64,000 bases of DNA from contig CM041465.1 of the NCBI GenBank assembly GCA_023213395.1, forward strand, positions 65,231,741 to 65,295,740, written 5' to 3'. The translations under genes were made by a program, and so were the position numbers. Shown piece after piece: positions 11,273 to 21,790 of this stretch (position 1 is its first letter; each line of letters begins with the position of its first letter). This stretch comes from Cycas panzhihuaensis (taxonomy: Eukaryota > Cycadophyta). The notes under the pieces were generated by a model that saw nothing but the letters and a program-made list of their open reading frames with translations, was not told where the DNA came from and made no database searches.

Positions 11273-12769
11273 CCGCCTCTATCCCTACATAGTTTAGGCA
11301 TACCTTTCTCTCTTTTTGCTCCAAAATGAGCCTAAACTACCACCCTAAGCATGCCCCCATTCCCCCTAACCACAGGTGGAATGGTGGTTTAGGGTGACCT
11401 ACTTGATCCTTTTGGGTTTCTCCCACAAGACCTCTTGTTCTCCTTTCCCTAGAGGCCTTGTCCTCCTAATTGGGTGTGTTGTCCCTGTCGCTCCTGAGGT
11501 TGGAAACACTCCCCAACTAGGATGGCATGCTTGAGTATCATTATTCCCTTTCCTCTTGGTACTTTGTTTGCATACTCTACTATGCTCCTATGATAGATAT
11601 GTATGGCCCCTTATCTCCTAGCCCCACATATACCTATCATCGATGCTCATGGTGATCGTGTATGCTCGCTAAGAGTGTGGCCCTGCATAAAAAGAAGTGT
11701 GTACAACTCAAACAATCCTATAACATAAATCATATAGCAATCAATCAAAACCATAATGATCCATGACTCCTTGTGCACTTGTGCACTCATACCCACATAC
11801 ACCCAAACATATATATAAAATATAACATCATCATATATTATCACATATCACCATACTATCATGCACCAAATGGGGTGCCAATGGCCCTGTCTGTATACAT
11901 AAAAAAAAAAAATCATAATATGTCATATCATAAAAATGGTATGGTACATCATCTGTGGGAAGCTGGATCCTTGCAGGGAGGAGTACAATCATGTGGTGAT
12001 ACATGGTGACTCCCTAGAGGTCCAGTGCTTTCCCAATCAAAACTAAACACACCATGCTCTCCAATGCTCCTATCCTCGGTGTGTCACCTCCTAGTCAATG
12101 CGATCCCTCCCTAGGGGACAACATCCCTCTTAAGCTCCTCCTACACCTCTAAGAGTTCCTTGCCTCACTCCCGTTGTCTCGAGGTCTCCTCGGGATTGTC
12201 ACCATCATATGGGTCTGCATCCTACTCCATGACAACCTCGCTGCCATCTAATCCACGAGTTGATTTTATCATGCTTGTATACGATCCCTCTCTCCCTTCA
12301 CTCCATGGAGCCTCTCCTCCATCCCTTAGAGTCACTCCTCTAGCACAGTCACTCTAATGTAACTCTCTACATCCCCACTTGCTCCTCCCTAAGCCTCTAG
12401 CACTTAGACTCGACCTCGTAGTGTATCTCTCTTTGCATGGGTCCCTTCCATCTCTCCTAGTAGCTACCCCACTCTGGCCTAATACTAGTGGGACTCTGCT
12501 ACCCACACATATCTAGCCCTAACCAGTGGGGCAAATGTCATTATGTGAGCCCTTGTCAATCGTGGCTCCTCTCCTTCCTGAATGGGAGGTTGCCCCTTTA
12601 TGTAGGCCTAGGGGAATATCTCCTCGACTATCGCCTCAACCAATCTCCCCATCTTCATTGCTCCTGCAAAGTCAAACACATCAAACATTAGTATATACAT
12701 CTATATATATATATATATATATATACTAAATAAACCAAATCAAAACAAATCATCTAGATACCTAGTGGT
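11273..12769. other. Non-coding spacer of element A between integrase and antisense gene
   Basis: No convincing frame on either strand. It begins with a block near 11320 (aaaatgagcctaaactac) that recurs after the integrase in B (about 40193) and E (about 59225), probably 3' untranslated sequence of gag-pol. An A/T microsatellite lies at 12700-12725. The right end probably includes the 3' end of the antisense PMD transcript. Confidence 0.5.
12700..12725. repeat. (AT)n microsatellite
   Basis: An uninterrupted alternating AT run of about 24 bases, located just beyond the C-terminal end of the antisense PMD region. Confidence 0.9.
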
Positions 12770-14040
12770 TGAAAGATGACAGGAAAGGTAGTGTCTCACC
12801 TCCTAGGACTATTGGCTCCTTGACTCAGATGACCACCTTCTCTTCAGGTCTGCCTTCGACTGTTGGTACCTCCTCCTCCTCAGGTACCACCTCACCTATC
12901 TCCTGCCTTATTGGGGCACCTCCACCCTCCTTAGCTATCACTACTACCACTACTTGGGCTCTCCCTACCACCCTCAGTCTTCTAACTAGTGTGCGGGGTG
13001 GCCTACCTCTCCCTATAGATCCTGATAGACCTACCTCTTCTCCTGCGGCTCCTGAAGGCCTTGCCTCTCCTCTTACAGTCCCTGGTGGACTTGCCTTGCC
13101 ACCTACTACTCTTGACGGGCCTACCCCATCACCTCCATCATCACCATCATTATTGTCACCACCTCCATGGGAACCTCCTGCTCCTCCTGCCTCGTTATCA
13201 CTATCCCATCTCACCCCTCTGTATGGATCTACCACATAGTTTTCCATGGTGAGAAGGTCTAGTGATGTTGCCTCTACTGACTGTTATACATGAGCCTAAT
13301 CCTTGATCCCCCTAAACCAAGTTTGCCACCTGTGGACCATGGGAGCCCACACTGAGATAAGGTATAGTCCTCCTAACGGTGCTACCGCTCCAAAGTGATA
13401 AAAAAACTAGCACTGCAATAGTGTGCTGTAGGAGAATCCTCCTCTCCCTATCACCTTGATAGCATCCAGTTGGGCGATCATATTCACCGCTATCAGGGTG
13501 GCCCAATCCATCCTCTCCCTGGCCTCGTATCTCCTCATTGTATCAATCCAGCCACCAGGAATATCTCTATAGTTTTGTTTCTAGGAGATCTAGAATAGAA
13601 TGCCTAGTGTGATCAATTACTTCACCCGAGGAATGCATGACATGACCATACTTTGAACTAGTATCCCATGCCTCTCCCACCTATATTAGCTAGTGAAAAA
13701 TATGGTTGCCTCCCTATGTGCAGTGTCGTTACTAAGCAATGCCCCTAGCGATGTCGGTGCTCCTCCTCTTGGTACTTCGAGGATCCTCTAGATATCCTCT
13801 AATGTAATAGTGATGTCCCCTACCTGGGGGAGGTGAAATACATGTCGCTTGCAATCCCAGTGAGTGATAATATCTACTAGGAGACGATGATCTGAAGTAT
13901 ACTACTGTATCCTGATAACCTTTAGTAAACCACATCTCCCAAGAATCTACCTGTCCCCCCGAGTCAGCATCTCGATGAAGCTCATCATCGCTACTTAGAT
14001 GTTTTTGCGGTTGTTCACCGCGATAGCCACCTCTCAAACA
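12770..14040 (-). pseudogene. Antisense plant mobile domain (PMD) gene in element A
   Basis: On the - strand, blocks characteristic of PMD proteins appear in order: AMMSFIEML near 13985, RHVFHLPQVGDITITLEDI (13850-13790) followed by PRGGAPTSLGALL, then RMDWATLIAVNMIAQLDAI (about 13515-13460), STLLQC then FFYHFGAVAP, and WQTWFRGI. A Gly/Asp/Val-rich tail after YRGVRWDSD (13247-12825) completes it. PMD is a plant-specific domain found in host proteins such as MAIN/MAIL and in genes carried by transposons; its biochemical role is not settled. Element B carries the homologue in the same place and orientation. In-frame stops and shifts make this copy a pseudogene. Upstream on the - strand lie a palindrome and a TATA-like box. 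Confidence 0.75.
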
Positions 14041-14174
14041 CCCAAAAAACTAGTTAGAATATCTCTGTGACTATTTGCCTATCCTCAAGTTGCCTCTCCC
14101 CTTCTTTGTACTGGGTTTAGCATCCCTTTGGGTCATTTTTCTCTTATTTTCTATTTGTAGGTCTCTACCCTGTG

Positions 14175-14202
14175 CCAAACTCTACGGTACTGTAGAGTTT
14201 GG
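14175..14202. promoter_or_regulatory. Palindrome upstream of the antisense PMD gene in A
   Basis: An 11-bp perfect stem, ccaaactctac / gtagagtttgg, with loop ggtact. It lies about 135 bases upstream of the PMD reading frame on the - strand. B has a perfect 32-bp palindrome at the matching place. It may be a dyad regulatory site or an RNA hairpin; a similar GGTAC core is found in the LTR. Confidence 0.55.
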
Positions 14203-15284
14203 TAGGGGCCCTACTAAGTTTTTAGCACAATCTCAACAGCCCTATGGTGTATTTCATGGCACCGTAATCTTTGTTATGGGGCCAGTCCCACCCCCGATAA
14301 AAGGGAGGGTTATGCCTAAAAAACCCAAAAAGTTTTACCCAAGTGAGCCACACTCAAGCCCATTGGGACTAAGGCTACCTAATACCCTAGTCCTCCCTCT
14401 CTTTGGGCCTAAATCAGGCTCCAAAGTATCTCAATTTGCCCTTAAGGGGGCTAGAAATCACCTAATAAAAATATTAAAATGCATTAATTTCAATCAACGA
14501 AAAGAGGTAGGTATGGGACGATCCACTTATCGGATCTGGCCTTACTACCTTCATCTCGTCTCCCTAATCTTATGGTTATCTCCTTGCCTTGATCCAATGA
14601 CCTAATCTCCCTCCTCGTGCCTCTGAAGTTGGGTGGTGCTTTGCTGCATAAGGAAAAGGGCTCCAGATCGATCGTGACCCTGTGAAAATGAATCTTGTTT
14701 TTGTCGAGTTTTCCTTATATAGGTGGGGGCCTCAATGGGAACCTCCTCCTTTTTTCCTACTACAATAGCCCTTGGGACCGTCTCTTTCCCCTTGTTACCT
14801 TTGCCTTTTGGGTCCACCTCCCATTTTGCCTTGTGACCCTCTTTTCTTCTCACTCTTTAAGTGCATTTATGGCGTCCCCTTCAGTCTTACGAGGCCCCTT
14901 CTGCCTCGATTTTTATACCATCTCTAAATATACCTGTGTTTATACTCATTTGGCTCATTTTGTTATCGAGAACCTAGTTTCGCTACCTATTCATGCCTCT
15001 AGGGCTTCCAAAGAAAGTGCCCTCCCCATCCGAGACCGCACCTTGCTTCTTTCAGTGACCTTTGAGACCCCAAAGGGGCCTTTTTGCTGTTGTCTCCTTC
15101 CCATCCACCAGGTCGGTCCCCTCACCCTTGGGTAGCCTCATCCTTAGGTCCTCCTGCCCTTTATGACCTCTATCGATAGCCACTTGAGTCCCTCATGATT
15201 GTTTCACCCCGTTGAGCCCTTTTCACTCATCGACCCTACCGGCACTCTTTTCCCTCATTCGCCCTATCAAGATCTCTATTCCTT
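14203..15284. other. Spacer between antisense PMD promoter side and aRNH in A
   Basis: Much of this block is shared with B (about 43068-44150), including the fragments gagggatgcctaaaaaaccc-like text and tgaaaatgaatct. Open frames are present on both strands but none shows a family signature. It contains the TATA-like element at 14713-14722. Confidence 0.45.
14713..14722 (-). promoter_or_regulatory. Candidate TATA box for the antisense PMD transcript in A
   Basis: The - strand reads ctatataagg, a good plant TATA sequence, about 670 bases upstream of the PMD frame. The block around it is conserved in B near 43577-43586, although there the box is degraded (tacataaagg). Because TATA boxes are nearly symmetric, a + strand role for the aRNH gene cannot be excluded. 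Confidence 0.3.
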
Positions 15285-15790
15285 CTACCACGACATTACT
15301 CATCTTCACTGATGGTAGAATCCATAACAACCTAGGCCCTTTTGCTACTACGTGGATCCTTCGTGACCCCTTCAGGTATGACTACATGCATTCTAGAGTC
15401 TTCCTTCCTAAGCCACTAATAACGAAGTTGAATACACAACTATTATTGAGGCTCTTACCTATACGCTATGCTTCCATCATGGACCCATCATCCTCTTTTG
15501 AAACTCTTAGGTTATGGTGTCCCATCTCACCCAGGTTTACCAAGTGCATTGCCCATGCCTCAGGGCCTTCACCTCGACTACTAAGTCTCTTTTGGCATGT
15601 TTCTCTTATGTCAATATCTGACACATTCCTCAAGATCACAACGCTGATATAAATAGCATGGTTCATCTCATCCTTAAGCATCGCCTCCCTCTCCTCAGTG
15701 ACCCCCCTTGAGAAACTTGTCTGGTTGTCTAGGTGCCCATGTCTTGGGTCATCTATTCTTTCATATTGTGATCTGTTCACACCTCTAAAA
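15285..15790 (+). pseudogene. Second, archaeal-type RNase H (aRNH) of element A
   Basis: The + strand encodes LLIFTDGRIHNNLGPFATTW (first catalytic Asp in FTDG near 15307), WILRDPF, YDYMHSRVFLP, then after a one-base frame change the block with NNEVEYTTIIEAL (catalytic Glu, near 15425), HLTQVYQVHCPCLRAF, and HNADINSMV with a late Asp (about 15640-15655). This D-E-D-D layout with NNE-EY fits archaeal-like RNase H, the second RNase H known from Tat-lineage elements. Here it lies about 4 kb after integrase, beyond the antisense PMD gene. B has the same domain at 44150-44690. The frame change near 15417 and later stops inactivate it. Confidence 0.75.
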
Positions 15791-16203
15791 GCTAGCTGCT
15801 AATGAGGTTAAACTATGGTGACCACTAGGTTTGTTTTCTTCACCCTATCACCTGTGCTACTTCTAGTACAGAACCTTTGTTACTCTAGCTCTCCCATGTA
15901 CATAATTTTCATAGAATTTGTTTGACTATAGTCATGATTACTACCATTAGTTGCTTCACATCTATGTGATGGGGGACATCCCCCCTCATCTCTTTCACTA
16001 CATGTTGACCCTAAGGCGACATGTAGGCAGCCCCTATATCACCTCTCACTCATCTCCTTATCCACGCATCCTGCCATGATACTCACAGTCATCCTTAGCT
16101 CATATCACCATAATATTTATTGTATATATATATATATATTATTGATATTTTTGTTGCCAGTATTCGCCATCGCATTACGCTTCTAAGTAGTGAGTCTCTG
16201 CTG
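15791..16203. other. 3' untranslated part of element A
   Basis: No open frame of note. It begins with aatgaggttaaactatggtgaccactaggt-like sequence that B shares at about 44668-44700, contains a TA microsatellite at 16120-16139, and leads into the polypurine tract. Confidence 0.5.
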
Positions 16204-16215
16204 CTAATGGGGTAG
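16204..16215 (+). other. Polypurine tract of element A
   Basis: The bases ctaatggggtag immediately precede the 3' LTR start. Element B has taaatggggcag at the corresponding place, so the aatgggg core is conserved. Confidence 0.65.
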
Positions 16216-19000
16216 TGTTTCCTGGCTACTAGGAATGGACATAGACAAGTCAACTCAGGTAAGTGTAGGTACACTTCTATCCCTTATCTTTGTCATTTCA
16301 AGGAAAGGTAAATCAAAGCATTTCTTTTGTATTACATGGTTGATTGATTCATTACAGTGATCATCTTGCATCCGTTTCTTGATCATGCTGCATGATATTA
16401 TCCTAGCCTATGACAATTTAGGGACATGGATCCCATGGCACTCCACAACCCTCCCACATGTCTCTACACTATCCCAAGTACCAATCAGCCCCCATGGCCT
16501 AATCATCATTCCATTAACATGCCTTAACCTCTAGCACCTCGCCTAGGTACGGTTGGCATTTCCTCATTTGTTTACCAACTTTTTGGGAACTTCTTGCCTT
16601 TGGTATTTCACCCAAAATAGGTCTCTTTGGTCTCATGACTGCCTCCTACTACCTGAATAAAGTGTCATACCCCCTTAAGCCTAAAGTACCTCCCTTTTGG
16701 GCTCCCAACCTCTTATTTCTTTTATTTTTTCCTATGTTATTGCTAAACCATAGCAAAGATTGTGGTACCACTACAAACTTTGGGGTACCATAAAGTTTAC
16801 CATGGGGTGACTATTACACATTATTTTTTTAAATTTATCATGTTAAATTTCATATTTATTATGAAATTACCACGTGCTAGATGCACAGCTCAAGATGAAC
16901 CCTAATTATTTGGTTGAGCTAGGCTTGGGTTTAAAACCCAAGAGACCTTTATTTCTTCCTCTTCCACTCTTAAAAAAAAAAAACCCTCTCTCTCACTTAT
17001 TCTTCACATTCCCCTACAGAAGCCCCCTACAACACTTAGTATACTAGCTCTCTAGCCTAAGATTAGCCCTCTACAGCTCCAGATCTGTAACATTAGGCCT
17101 GAAATAAGGCTTCCTTAAGGAAAGATAAGCTTCAAGCTTGCCTCGAAGCATAATTATCATATTTGTCTTCATATATTATAGCTTCCATAGGGTTTCACCT
17201 GCAAACCTTATAGGGCTGCCCTTACTCCCTATTCTCTCAAGTAGATCTACTCCTAATCTACCCATAACAAGTATTCCTTCCCCTTTATTTCACTTTGCTC
17301 CCTTAGATTATTGAAAAGTGGTTTGAATGCCCTGTGACACCCCCATCTCTCAGTTTTTCTATTATACATAGGATGCAAACACTCCTCTTTTTTTGTTTGT
17401 CCATCATTCCTTCCAGGTCTTCCCTAGTTTCTCCAAGGAGGCAGTGAGGAAGAGGTCTCAAAAGGGTGAGTGAAAGGAGCCAAGGTAGGCTCCATAACCC
17501 AACTAGCCTTCTCCTTAAGGGCAGCCCCCTTCTCCCCTTTCCTCTTTCTCCCTTGTGCTTCCCTTGGGTTGCCAAAGAGCTTCTAGAAGAGAGGTTACTG
17601 CTAGAAGCAGCATATTGTTATGCTTGCTCTCAGCTTTATGAACCTCACATGGGTAGGAATTATAGCCCCTAGTCAAACCCTACCTATCTTTGGGTGTTAG
17701 ATTAGTTAGAGGTTGCAAAAGTTGCATATTGCAACTTTTGCAACATTAGCAGCATTTACAACTTTGTTCCAGCCTGTCACCCATACGTTGAGCCTTTATT
17801 GCACCAACTTTGCTTATTATATTTGTGCTTGGGTAGCATGGAGATTTTTGATCTTAGAGGGTTAGCCATTCTGAGACTAACCACCCCTTTTTCCTTCTTG
17901 TCTTTTCTTGCATAAAGCGAAGCTAAAGGTTTTTTTTTTTTTTTAATACAAAAGTCTCTTTGGGTGAGGGAAACTTGCTTTGTTTTATTATATATATTTC
18001 ATATACACATACATCTTATAACCTAGCAACCCCGTGGGAAGGGGAAACATCACTCGATTGCAACTCTCCTTTTTCATTGTATGCGGAGAAGGAAGGAAAC
18101 GCGTCAACCCAGGTATGTTCTTGCCCTTCTCTCTAATATTACCTTTGAGTCTTTTGCATAGTTCTTTCTTTCTTTTTTTTTCTATTTTTTTCTTTCAAAC
18201 TTGGGGAAGGTAAGGAAGTCTCCTGGCATCACCACATCATACATCCTGCATTTGGGAGTAGTAAGAGGAAAGCAAATGTGATGAAGGGAAAGTGCTCCTC
18301 TAACCGTATAACTTTCCAAGTATGCCGCTTATTCTCTTTTCGCCGCTTATTCTCTTTTCGCCGCTTTCTTAAGTTTGTTTATCTACATACATAACATATA
18401 AAGGGAAAAGAGGAAAAGTAAACTTACATACATTGCTCACACATACTTAATTTGTTTACCCATTTAAGAAAGTGCATTAAGTAGATGTCATCTTCATTTG
18501 CATTATTTTTTGTTGCACTTGCTTCCACCTAGGCTCGCATCCCTTGCATGTGCCTTGCAACCTCATGGCTAGTTCCTTACTTTCTTGCATTTGAAAGAAA
18601 AAGAGAGTGAAGACATTATATTAGTGAGTAAACTATTATGCTTTAATTCGTGTTATCCTTTCTTTTCTCTTGAAAGAGTCCCCTTTATCCTATAAGAGGA
18701 GCCATTCCCTCACTTTATTTCACCTCCCTCCTTCGACCATCCAAGGGCAGGAGGGCCTATCCCTTGAGGTTACTCAGGAAATTGAGGATACCCCTCATTT
18801 CTTCTGCCATCCAAACCAAAGATGAGTTGCCTAGAAGGGAGTTGTGCACCATTTGTGGGTCCCAAACCTATGTTCTGAAGTGCAAACGCCCTTTGTAGGT
18901 GATCTCCTCCACTTGCCGAGTTGATCTTTGTTTCAGAGATTCTTCATTGATTGATCAAACCTCAATTAAGTGTGGTTACTACCCCATAGGTGCGATTCCA
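16216..19000 (+). repeat. 3' LTR of element A
   Basis: A 2785-bp partner of 1664-4447, starting tgtttcctggctact and ending gtgcgattcca, followed by the TSD copy cttgg. Differences from the 5' LTR are mostly transitions and short indels, and are dense in the first 150 bases, indicating an old insertion. Contains the second copy of the promoter block (16895-16940) and palindrome (16775-16798). Confidence 0.9.
16895..16940 (+). promoter_or_regulatory. Promoter-like block in the 3' LTR of A
   Basis: Second copy of the telobox/TATA-like segment, with gaaccctaatt at about 16897 and tttaaaa at 16930-16936. The second, opposite telobox is degraded here (gctaggcttg), showing decay of the motif in this copy. 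Confidence 0.4.
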
Positions 19001-19005
19001 CTTGG

Positions 19006-19790
19006 GTAAAAGGAAAATAACCTACTTAATACCTGAGGTCATCTAAAATACTAATGATATGAATACCTAATGTAGAAACACCTAATATTTTCACACCTAA
19101 TTATTTTACCACTTGATCTCATGGGATTCTTTTATCCCTAGGTACCTCTTCGCCAAAATCAGGTAACCTTGAAACTTGCATGATAGCCTTCGCTGAAATG
19201 TCTAGAAGATTTAGTTGGTGTGCTATAAGTTGAATCATTTCAGACATAACCTCCATGGCCATTAGAAATAAATAGGTTTGCACATATTATACAAATCCAG
19301 CTTCACTTTTCTCTCATCTTCCTTTGGTATATTATTCTAAGCAATCTTGATTCCTTCATCATTGATTTCTCAGAGATTAATCTGAATATTTCTAATAGTC
19401 TTCATCCTAATTTTCTGTAATTGCTTCTAAAGTCTCCTAAGTTTTACCTTCAACCCTATTGCCCTATATCTTATTGACCATACAAAACCACTATGATTTT
19501 AAATCATGGTTGCAATAACTAAGTTACAACCTCGATATACCAACTTTTCTCTCCTCCTATGCATGGTAGACACCTGTCACCATATTTGCATCTTGAATCA
19601 TCTTGGTATGTGTATCAATTAAATTGCTAATAATTTTCATTGAATTATCACTGCCATCATTAATCACTTATCCCTTGTTTTAATTATACTTTTTCTTGAT
19701 TTGATTATTTCTAAGTTGATGTAGTCATCCTTCCTTTTGCATAGCTTTTTATAACAATCTTCTACTATACTTAGTGTTATTCATTGTAAT
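19006..19790 (-). pseudogene. Post-integrase extra coding region of element C, proximal part
   Basis: On the - strand, 19300-19030 reads as one long frame containing MAMEVMSEMIQLIAHQLNLL, then SAKAIMQVSRLPDFGEEV and GIHIISILDDLRY, ended by few stops. It leads from the minisatellite toward the part at 269-1658, with element A lying in between. The composition is protein-like, with a predicted helical or coiled-coil character. I recognise no family. Because it lies after integrase and before the 3' LTR in the same orientation, it is most likely an extra gene of this element. Confidence 0.45.
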
Positions 19791-20306
19791 GCTTCCTTTT
19801 AATCTTCTCGATTATATCTGGTTACAATCTTTTCCTTTTCTCTATTATGTCTGGTTGCATTCTTTCCTACTTATGTCATGACTCCTCCTGGTTTCCCTAG
19901 TTACAATCATTTACTTTCCTTAATTATGTCTTATTGTAATCCTTTATTTTTTTTAGTTTCAATTGGTTGCAATTCTTTACTTCCTTTGATTACATCTAGT
20001 TATTCATCCTTTACTTTATCCTTCTGCATTATGTATGGTAATTATTTTTCTCTCTTAGTTGTAACTTTCTATATCTTACATTGCAACTATTTTACTTCTT
20101 CAGTTGTAACCACTACACTACCTAAGTTGTAACAATTTTACTTCTTTAATTGTAACCTTCTACATTCAAACTACAATAGCTTACCTCCCAAGTTGTAAGC
20201 TTCTATGTTTGAGTTATAATAGTTTTGCTTCTTTGGTTAAAACCTTCTATGTCTCTAGCTATAACCTTCTTACGTCTCTGGTTGCAACCTTCTACATCCC
20301 AAGTTG
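19790..20306. repeat. 44-bp minisatellite, left arm
   Basis: Degenerate tandem repeats of a T-rich unit with recurring gttacaatc / gttgcaa / gttgtaac words spaced about 20-24 bases. The array continues on the other side of element F at 27634, so F inserted inside it. This left arm is more degraded than the right arm. Confidence 0.7.
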
Positions 20307-20311
20307 CAACA

Positions 20312-20608
20312 TGAAAAGAGTGGATCTATCCTTCATCTCCATGCACTAAACACAAAGGCAAACATGGGAGCAAGAGAGACTTGAGAGAAAGAAAGTAGCT
20401 CTCACAAAATGGGGAGGTAATAATGAATCTCCTCCATTGAGCTTTACTTTTATATTGAGAGAGGGAGCATTTAAGTTAGGTGAAATGAAATTACACATAA
20501 TGCACATGAAAGTGCATTTCACTTAAGTGATCTAATTTAAAGTTCACTTAAGACCCTTTTTCGAAATAATCAACTAATGTAATGACCTTATGTCATTAAC
20601 CCTTTTCA
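20312..20608 (-). repeat. 3' LTR of element F
   Basis: 297 bp, on the + strand starting tgaaaagagtggatc and ending aacccttttca; nearly identical to 27332-27628. It is the 3' LTR because the coding region is on the - strand and the polypurine tract lies beside it. Confidence 0.95.
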
Positions 20609-20620
20609 ATCTCCCCCTTA
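20609..20620 (-). other. Polypurine tract of element F
   Basis: On the - strand taagggggagat directly precedes the LTR start. D (52954-52965) has a nearly identical tract. Confidence 0.8.
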
Positions 20621-21059
20621 ATGGTAGAAGGTCATTTCATTTTATTTTATTCTATCCTATGAGGTCTTCATTTGAGCCTCTTACAAAGCAAACTAGTATG
20701 ATACTTTTGTGGGAAACCCTCATGGGGAAGAAAACCCACAAATTTTCTAATCTACTAACTTGTCTCAGGCAGCTCTTTAAATGTAGCCAGATAGCCAATC
20801 AGTACAATAAATTTTGTAGCTGAAATCTATTGAGTCTCCATATACCATTTGGTCATCCCCCATGCCCTTCGTGTTTTCACAGTTACGATTTTCCAAAATG
20901 ATACAACCCTTATCCTTCGCGCCCACATGGGGTTTTCACGAATGGGATAGGCGAGACTTACTCTTGTCCTTCCGCGCCCACAAGGGGTTTTCACGAAGGA
21001 GACAGAGTATGTTGGTCCTATTGTCATCTCCTTCAATCAGTCAGAGATGGAGGCCCTAA
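20621..21059 (-). other. 3' untranslated region of F with a 55-bp direct repeat
   Basis: Non-coding stretch between RNase H and the polypurine tract. Two copies of a block containing cgcgcccaca and ggggttttcacga occur at about 20914-20943 and 20969-20998, spaced 55 bases, with a third weak trace near 20870. This block is more GC-rich than its surroundings. Confidence 0.6.
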
Positions 21060-21790
21060 GGTAGAGTTACTTTCGGAACTATTCAAACTTCACCCTCTTC
21101 AGTGGTTTGGTGAAGATATCGGCCACTTGATCTGCTGTGGGGCAGTACTACAATTGAATTGTGCCATCATGAACTAGTTCTCTAATCCTGTGGACTTTTG
21201 TACTTATATGTTTGGTACGATCATGAAATACAAGATTTTTAGCCATCTAGATTGTAGATTGATTATCTACATGTAAGCTAGTAGAACTTCTTTGGGTGGC
21301 ATTTAATGTATTCAACAATTTTCTAAGCCATATCACCTCCTTGCTTGTCTCGAGCGGAATGTACTCGGCTTGATTGAGTGCAACTATCTTCTGTCGGATC
21401 TCCATGATATTGGTGATGTTCCAAGAAATGTTACGTACCCAGACATAGATCTTCCTGTGTCTTTATCTTCGGAAAAGTCTGAGTCTGTGTATGCATAAAG
21501 TTAAATTCTGCATTGGGTTCATACAACAGACCATATTTGCTAGTCGTCTTTAGGTACCTCAACACTCGTATTGCAGCTTGCCAATGATTCTGCTTAGGAT
21601 TTGTCATGAATCTTGCAAGAATGCCAATAGAGTGTGCAATATCTGGCCTTGTGTTGGTAGTATAGATGAGACTACCTACAAGTTGCCTGTAGAGTGTTAC
21701 GTCTTCCTCCCTATTGTCACCATCAACTGAGAGCTTAATATTAGGCTCCATAGGTGTATCCACTGGTCGAGCACCTTCCAACTAAAACTT
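21060..21790 (-). pseudogene. pol: RNase H domain of copia element F
   Basis: The - strand frame at 21781-21431 carries the RT tail and RNase H start (VDTPMEPNIKLS, LYRQLVGSLIYTTNTRPDIA, AIRVLRYLKTTSKYGLLY). After a one-base shift near 21480 it continues with DSDFSEDKDTGRSMSGYVTF, then VHRIRELVHDGTIQL and the terminal ADIFTKPLKRVKFE. These are classic copia RNase H landmarks. Stops near 21360, 21265 and elsewhere break it. The polyprotein ends around 21060. Confidence 0.9.

Larger units (their letters stand above)
1664..19000 (+). mobile_element. Element A: full-length Tat/Ogre-type Ty3/gypsy retrotransposon with antisense PMD gene and second RNase H
   Basis: Two long direct repeats (1664-4447 and 16216-19000) flank gag, protease, RT, RNase H and integrase in Ty3/gypsy order. 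After these come an antisense plant-mobile-domain region and an archaeal-type RNase H. Both LTRs begin tgtttcctggcta and end gattcca. A perfect 5-bp TSD, cttgg, lies at 1659-1663 and 19001-19005. The primer-binding site starting tggtgacca and containing ctgggga, the LTR size and the extra RNase H all point to the Tat/Ogre lineage. LTRs differ visibly, mainly by transitions, and all frames carry stops, so this is an old copy. Confidence 0.9.

Noticed and set aside
12769-13239. 156-residue + strand frame rich in Pro/Ser/Thr
   Set aside because: It is the reverse complement of the Gly/Asp-rich PMD tail; the low-complexity sequence keeps both strands open. The - strand reading connects with the PMD core.
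12770-14040. A host PMD gene exon rather than element cargo
   Set aside because: The homologous gene sits in the same place and strand in element B at another locus, and both lie inside LTR pairs with intact TSDs.
14075-14605. 176-residue + strand frame upstream of aRNH in A
   Set aside because: The homologous stretch in B is not open, and the residues show no domain. It overlaps the palindrome and spacer conserved as DNA.
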